Both the position numbers and the translations under genes were made by a program. DNA of 64,000 bases from Diphasiastrum complanatum (Eukaryota > Streptophyta > Lycopodiopsida > Lycopodiales > Lycopodiaceae), in assembly GCA_029204225.1 (NCBI GenBank), contig CM055094.1:12299314-12363313 (forward strand), given 5' to 3'. The notes beneath the pieces were generated by a model. It ran no database searches. It saw nothing but the letters and a program-made list of their open reading frames with translations, and was not told the origin of the DNA. Positions 59,017 to 64,000 of the stretch are shown piece by piece; positions within the stretch are counted from its first letter, which is position 1, and every line of letters begins with the position of its first letter.

Positions 59017-61508
59017 GAATAAGAATAATCTCAATGATTTTTAGCCACCATTATCTATTTTGGAATAACGAATAAAAAGCCACAAAATTATGACATTTCA
59101 AAATATTTGATTTCTTTCTTCCTTAAACAATCAATAAAAAGATGTGCTAAGAAATATGTCTGGATTGCGTTGATTAAAAAGTATCAGTTTAGGTGTCGTA
59201 GACAACCATAGAGAGAGATTCCAAAAACGATTAAGTGTCTTAGCTATGTCACCTTATCGACCATCCTTAAGGATAAGGATATTTGAGAGGAGAGATTGTT
59301 AGTCTTTAGTTTAAATCTATATGATCTTTTCAATGTTCAAAAAACACATTAGTGTATTGGTAATTGTCGTCAGTGCAATCTTTGATTCTATTGTCGTCTA
59401 CATACATGCATCTTTGTCATTCACTAGCTAGCATTTGTACACTTTTACATTCTGTTCTAAAGTCATTCCTTGGAGGTATGAATGGAGAAGGGTGCAAGGG
59501 AAGAAGCTCTTGGATTTTTTCCAACCTCCCTTGTGAGGAAATTCATGGCTAATGTATGTATCGGGTTGTAGTAATGCTTTTAACGTATTTGAGTGGTCAT
59601 GTCAACTTGACAAATTGAAAATTGAAATAGCAAAAAATTTAGGATCTCATGGTTGCACATTTTGGAAGTCTTCAAGAGTAACTTATTGTGCTACGACAAG
59701 GATAAATTGGGTCCTAATAACTTGTTAGCTTGACATAGAAATTGCTAGCAAACATGCTAATGGAAGCATTGTGGTTGTGCATTTTTACATGTTGTATTTC
59801 ACTATTAACATAATTCTAGTTTGTCATTTACTTGATTTTGTTTTTAGTTTCCCTTATAATATCCATTGCAGGTATTTTGATATGGGTCCTGGAAACATAA
59901 ATCTTAATGATTTCAAGTTGGGACTCCAAAACCTTCAAGGTAATTTCTAACAAATAATATGGGACACGTGCAAATGCATTGATATCATAGAAGAATATTT
60001 TAGGACCTTTTTGATGAAAACAATTGTATGAATGTATTGTCACCTCTAATATTTTAGGATCACTAATTGCTTAGCAAGAGTATAGTCGATGCTTATCACT
60101 ATAAAAAGAAGAAGAAGTTGAATATGCAATTTTTGAATATTAAATTTGAGAGTCACCAAATTACATTTCATCAATGATACCTTTTATTTGAATAATGCAA
60201 AAGCTATACACAAGTGCATTGAAGAAAGTTCTAGGTTGGATAGTGTTGACTTTTTGTTTTCAATAAAGCTCAAGCAAAGTTATTTTGAGCAGTGGACTTT
60301 TGTAGTGGGTTTATTTTGGATATTTTGTTGGATGTTGCTTGTCTAGTGAACTTGAAAGATTAGAAGTCTTCTTTTCCAAGATGAATTTTTTGGAGCTTAG
60401 ACATTCTTCCATTTTGGGAGTGCTTGAATCAAAATTACACATGCTTTTTCTTGATGATCCTAGATTTCATTATGAGCGCCAAGAGGAGAAAGGAGATTGG
60501 AACCTTGATCAATCCATTGGGGCTGAAGGGTATTAATCCCTGGATCAATATGATATATATGTAATTATGATAACATGTCTAGAACTTTTCCACGAACTTG
60601 GTGTCCCGATCTGAAATATTTGTTCTAGGCAGACCATGGCCCCCAGCGTACTGTTTCTAGAACACACATTATGGCTACACAGAGACTTTAGACAGGTAGA
60701 ATCATGCCTTGGCCTCCATTGGTTAAGTAGCCATTGAGTGGCCCCTCATCGCACTAACACGATTAATCCTTGTAGGGGCTTTTGAACGCTTCTGGACTAG
60801 TTGATAATGCAGTTATAATGATTCATGGAAACGTAGTATTTAAACTTTAAAAAAAGTGCTCAGAAATGCTTTCAAATAATTTAAAAACTTTGTGTGTGTG
60901 TGTGTCTCATAAATGTAGCCAGCATTCCGAGATACAATCCAGGATTTCCCAGATTATTCTGTGGGCAATATGGATTTTTCAAGAGCAATAACCTTACCTA
61001 GCTTGCCAAGAGTTTCAAAGACAATGTGGTTGCGTTTTGGGCAGCTAATTGAACTAGTGCCTGTAGGAAACTACATCGAACATGTATCTCTCTGTATATC
61101 ATATGGAACCATATTGAACAGCAACAAACCAACAGCTATGCCTCATGTACTATGTAGATTGGCCAAAGTTGGTACTCACTGGACCCAATGTTCAGCTGTA
61201 GGTGGTTGCATGGTGTGAGCTTTACACCTCCATAATTTTGTTTACTCTCCAGAATGACAAAGGATTATCTTACTACAAGAGGGGTTGACTGAGGAGCAAT
61301 CTTTGGACTTGAAACTCGCATACAATGAGAGAGATTTGGGGACAAAATTGATCTTTACAATAAAGAAAGAAGCAAATGCATTGTGGGATATAAATGTATT
61401 GAGCATACTACAGAACCTTTGGGGAAGAATGTCCTAAACTCATCCAAAAACATTCTTTTTCCCTACAACTTCCTAACCGTTGCCAGCGTGCACACCATGA
61501 ACAAAATG

Positions 61509-61511
<3 letters not shown>
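59017..61511. other. Spacer, nothing firmly recognised
   Basis: AT-rich. A rightward open frame at 60961-61218 is protein-like but shows no domain or splice context. Confidence 0.4.

Positions 61512-61559
<48 letters not shown>
61512..61559. repeat. (CT)n microsatellite, 48 bp
   Basis: Uninterrupted dinucleotide repeat, followed by two CCAGC..CTCTCTC segments. Confidence 0.97.
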
Positions 61560-61562
<3 letters not shown>

Positions 61563-61649
61563 AGCCCTCTCTCCATCGCTGCCAGCCCTCTCTCTCTCTG
61601 GCCAGCGATGGCCCCTCCTCGTGCTGCCCGCAGAACAGCCCTACCCCCT

Positions 61650-61812
61650 CGCCCTTCTACCTCAACCCCTTCCCTCGTTACCTCACCCACCCCCTACCTC
61701 GCTGCTACCTCACCCATGCCCCCTCGCTAACCTCACCCACCCCCCTCATTACATCCCCATCCCCCTCGCTGCTACATCACCCATCCACCTCGCTACCTCA
61801 CCCATCCCGGCT
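61650..61812. repeat. C-rich minisatellite, units with CCTCGCTACCTCACCCA
   Basis: About six imperfect 20-35-bp units containing CTCGCT(GCT)ACCTCACCCA.CCC. Apparent proline/serine-rich ORFs through it are repeat artefacts. Confidence 0.75.
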
Positions 61813-61844
61813 GTCACTGAACTCTTGGTTTGTACAAGGTGAGT

Positions 61845-62925
61845 TTGTTTCGAAAATCGGTCAACCACCACAAAAATCAAATCAAAACCGTGACAAACAT
61901 GGTAGTTGTACAATAAAATCCATGCTCACTGATTTTCAAAGATATGCTAGTATTGGGCTAACAGATCCACCTTCACTTGTTGACATCTAGGGCATATTTG
62001 TACGTAGGATTTAGTATCTGCCCACATATCCGGCCAATAGAAGTCTCTCTTGAGAAGTTCATACATGTGATTCACCCCTGGATGTCCGGTGGCGAGTATG
62101 TCGTGATGTTCTCTCAATATTTTCTTTCTTAGGTTGATGTCGTCTTGAACATATACTTTACGTTGTTTATAACAAAAATTTGATCTGTTCAAGTGAATTG
62201 TTTATACGGTTTTCTCAATTTAAATTCTATCATTAGCTCCTTAGCCAATGGTTCTACACTATATTTGTCTTTGATTTCCTGGAGTAGACTAGTCACGTGA
62301 CTTGCTACCGTTGCCATCAAGTGCTCCTGTCTGCTTAATGTATCTGCAACCATGTTGTTCTTTCTTGTCGTGTGTACAACATCTATGTTAAGCTTCGAGA
62401 GAAAAGTTTTGCCATCACATTTGCTTTGGCGTGAGCATACCTTGAGACAAAAAGTACTTGAGTGATACGTTGTCAATGAATGCCTTAAAGGGCTTTTCTA
62501 CTACATAATGTCTTCAATGCCCCATTGCTTGAACTACTGCAATCATTTATTTTTTTGTGAGTTGGCCATCGACGTCCACGTCACTCAATTTCTTGAAAAC
62601 AATATGCAAACAATAATGGGTTCTTGAGTAATTCCTCGTTGAAGTTCTTGAAACGTTGTTTTACATTTGGTGTCCATGTCATCTTCAGATGAGTCTTTGT
62701 CTGTTCCAACAATGGTGCCACGATTCTGTTAAGTGTTTCAATGAATCTTCTATAGAAGTTGCATAGTCCCACGAAGGATTTGATGCAATGAACAATTCTA
62801 GGTGCTAGCCAGTCCAAGATAGCGATTTTCTTAAGATCCATCCAAATTCATCCGTAGCCTGTAACGTGCCCAAGAAAATCAACTTCCTCTACTACAAACT
62901 CACATTTCTCTCTTAACTCTCGGAT
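61845..62925 (-). pseudogene. Leftward gypsy pol fragment: end of reverse transcriptase, RNase H and start of integrase
   Basis: Leftward from 62925: KCEFVVEEVDFLGHV and, after a stop, SFVGLCNFYRRFIETL (reverse transcriptase end). Broken RNase H follows with VVHTTRKNNMVADTLSRQE near 62380. An intact integrase zinc motif comes next (REHHDILATGHPG, then YWPDMWADTKSYVQICPRC, 62110-61965). Traces of the core start appear at about 61930-61850 (MDFIVQLP, then stops). The 5' part is replaced by unrelated sequence at about 62925, and the 3' part ends beside the minisatellite. Confidence 0.85.
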
Positions 62926-62998
62926 ATGGATCCCGACAGTTGTCTTCGCGAGCAAAATCAGCCTAGCTCCTGATCATGGGTCCCAGGAGTTGACTAGG

Positions 62999-63373
62999 CC
63001 ATGACTCGAACTCTAGAGCTAGCTCATGACTTGTGACTGCTTGACTAGCTTCCTAACTTGCTTTGGGACCTTTTGAGAGTGTCACCTCTCAGAGTTTTAT
63101 GGAGCACACTTGGTGCTCTCGAGTCAGCTTTACAACAGTGACCGACCCTAGTCTCCAGGGCATTGGCATGCCATAACTCGAGCTCCAAAGCTAGCTCATG
63201 ACTTGTGACCACTTGACCGGCTCACCACAGGTCCAGAGGCTCAGTCCTTGACTTCTTAACTTGCTCTGGGACCTTTTGAGAGTGTCACCCCTCCTAGTCT
63301 TACGAGTCACACTTGGTGCTCTCGAGTCAACTTTACAACAATGACCGACCCTAGTCTTTGGGGCGCTGGCATG
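62999..63373. repeat. Tandem duplication, units of 172 and 203 bp
   Basis: Unit 1 is 62999-63170 and unit 2 is 63171-63373. Both run from CCAT(G/A)ACTCGA(A/G)CTC to GG..TGGCATG and share CTAGCTCATGACTTGTGAC, GGGACCTTTTGAGAGTGTCA and ACACTTGGTGCTCTCGAGTC. Unit 2 has about 30 extra bases near GGTCCAGAGGCTC. Confidence 0.85.
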
Positions 63374-64000
63374 CCAAAGCGGACGTTGGGACAACATTCC
63401 AGCAAGGGCAGCTGAGACTTGGTTGGAGCTCGCCTTGAGTCGCAACTTGCATCCTCCTATAGTTATGGTGGGATTTGTCATCTACCCTCACAACAAGTGC
63501 TTAGACCAAATTGATAAAGCAAGTTTTTTTTCTATGATTTTCTCTCTCTAGAAAGTCTTTTCTCTCTCTAGATTTTATTGATCCCCGGATTTCTTCTAAT
63601 CATGTCTAGATCATGTGAGGTGATTGCACATCGATCCGAGCTCTCTAAACTTCGCTAGCTCCGATCAAAGTAGGAACTTGGCGGCGACTGGATTATAGTC
63701 ACAGTTGGGAGTGGTGTTGCTGTTGGGAGCAGCATTGGCGCTACTGGCGCTGGGGAACAATGTTGGCGCCAGTGGCACCGATAGTAAAGCTTGCACTTGT
63801 AGCTAGCTTTACAACATCCACCCCACCTTTACAAAATCTGATGTCCTCATCAGATGTCAGATTAATGCAAAGATGTCTCCTGATTAGGTTCAAAAACATT
63901 TATGCTATTTGGCACAATAATCAATTTATTTGGCCACTATATTAACATGGTAGGCTGGCACATCACAAATCGAAGGCTCAACTCTTTACATTGAAAATAT
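63374..64000. other. Spacer, nothing recognised
   Basis: Contains GGCGCTACTGGCGCTGG and TTGGCGCCAGTGGC words around 63735-63780 but no gene or clear element end. Confidence 0.4.

Overview
This window looks like nuclear DNA from a land plant with a large, transposon-filled genome. The reasons are several Ty1/copia and Ty3/gypsy (chromovirus) LTR retrotransposons primed by initiator-Met tRNA, nested insertions, long (GA)n/(CT)n tracts, short exons with GT..AG borders and very AT-rich spacers. Nothing points to bacteria, an organelle or a virus. A non-flowering plant such as a fern is possible, but this is inference only. Host genes are few and partial: two terminal exons of an unidentified gene (878-1218, +), a three-exon 3' gene segment on the minus strand (27618-28928), and a promoter plus first exon (45811-46131, +).

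Layout. At 0-4.4 kb lie the end of a host gene and empty spacer. At 4.4-15.4 kb is a nest of elements. Two copies of one LTR family (4392-5270 and 8551-9341, both transcribed leftward) carry short hairpins with differing but still complementary stems. The second LTR sits inside a copia gag-protease fragment and is followed by a degenerate leftward coding region of about 1000 codons of unknown function (9435-12471). Another copia gag fragment and a gypsy RNase H fragment come next. At 15.4-23 kb are a duplicated spacer repeat and a leftward chain of copia pieces in which an integrase follows a reverse transcriptase, a chimeric order. At 23-29 kb are CT tracts and the leftward host gene. At 29.2-29.5 kb an 86-bp tRNA-shaped SINE with 15-bp target duplications sits in the arm of a foldback element. 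At 30.0-36.2 kb is a complete but decayed chromovirus.

At 36-45 kb are degenerate ORFs, two leftward copia remnants with recognisable LTR and primer-binding sites, and several spacer repeats. At 45.8-53 kb a TATA box and GA-rich leader precede a first exon. Downstream, a second chromovirus (47474-52187) is inserted in a copia RNase H gene with a perfect 5-bp target duplication. At 53-61 kb is mostly AT-rich spacer, with a palindrome cluster (53585-53790) and a second 86-bp SINE (58915-59000). At 61.5-64 kb are a CT tract, a C-rich minisatellite, a leftward gypsy pol fragment and a tandem duplication.

Almost all transposon genes are broken by stops, frameshifts or lost catalytic residues, so mobility today would need proteins supplied from elsewhere. 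The features most likely to be new are the covarying LTR hairpins, the large unknown ORF of that LTR family, and the minimal 86-bp SINE.
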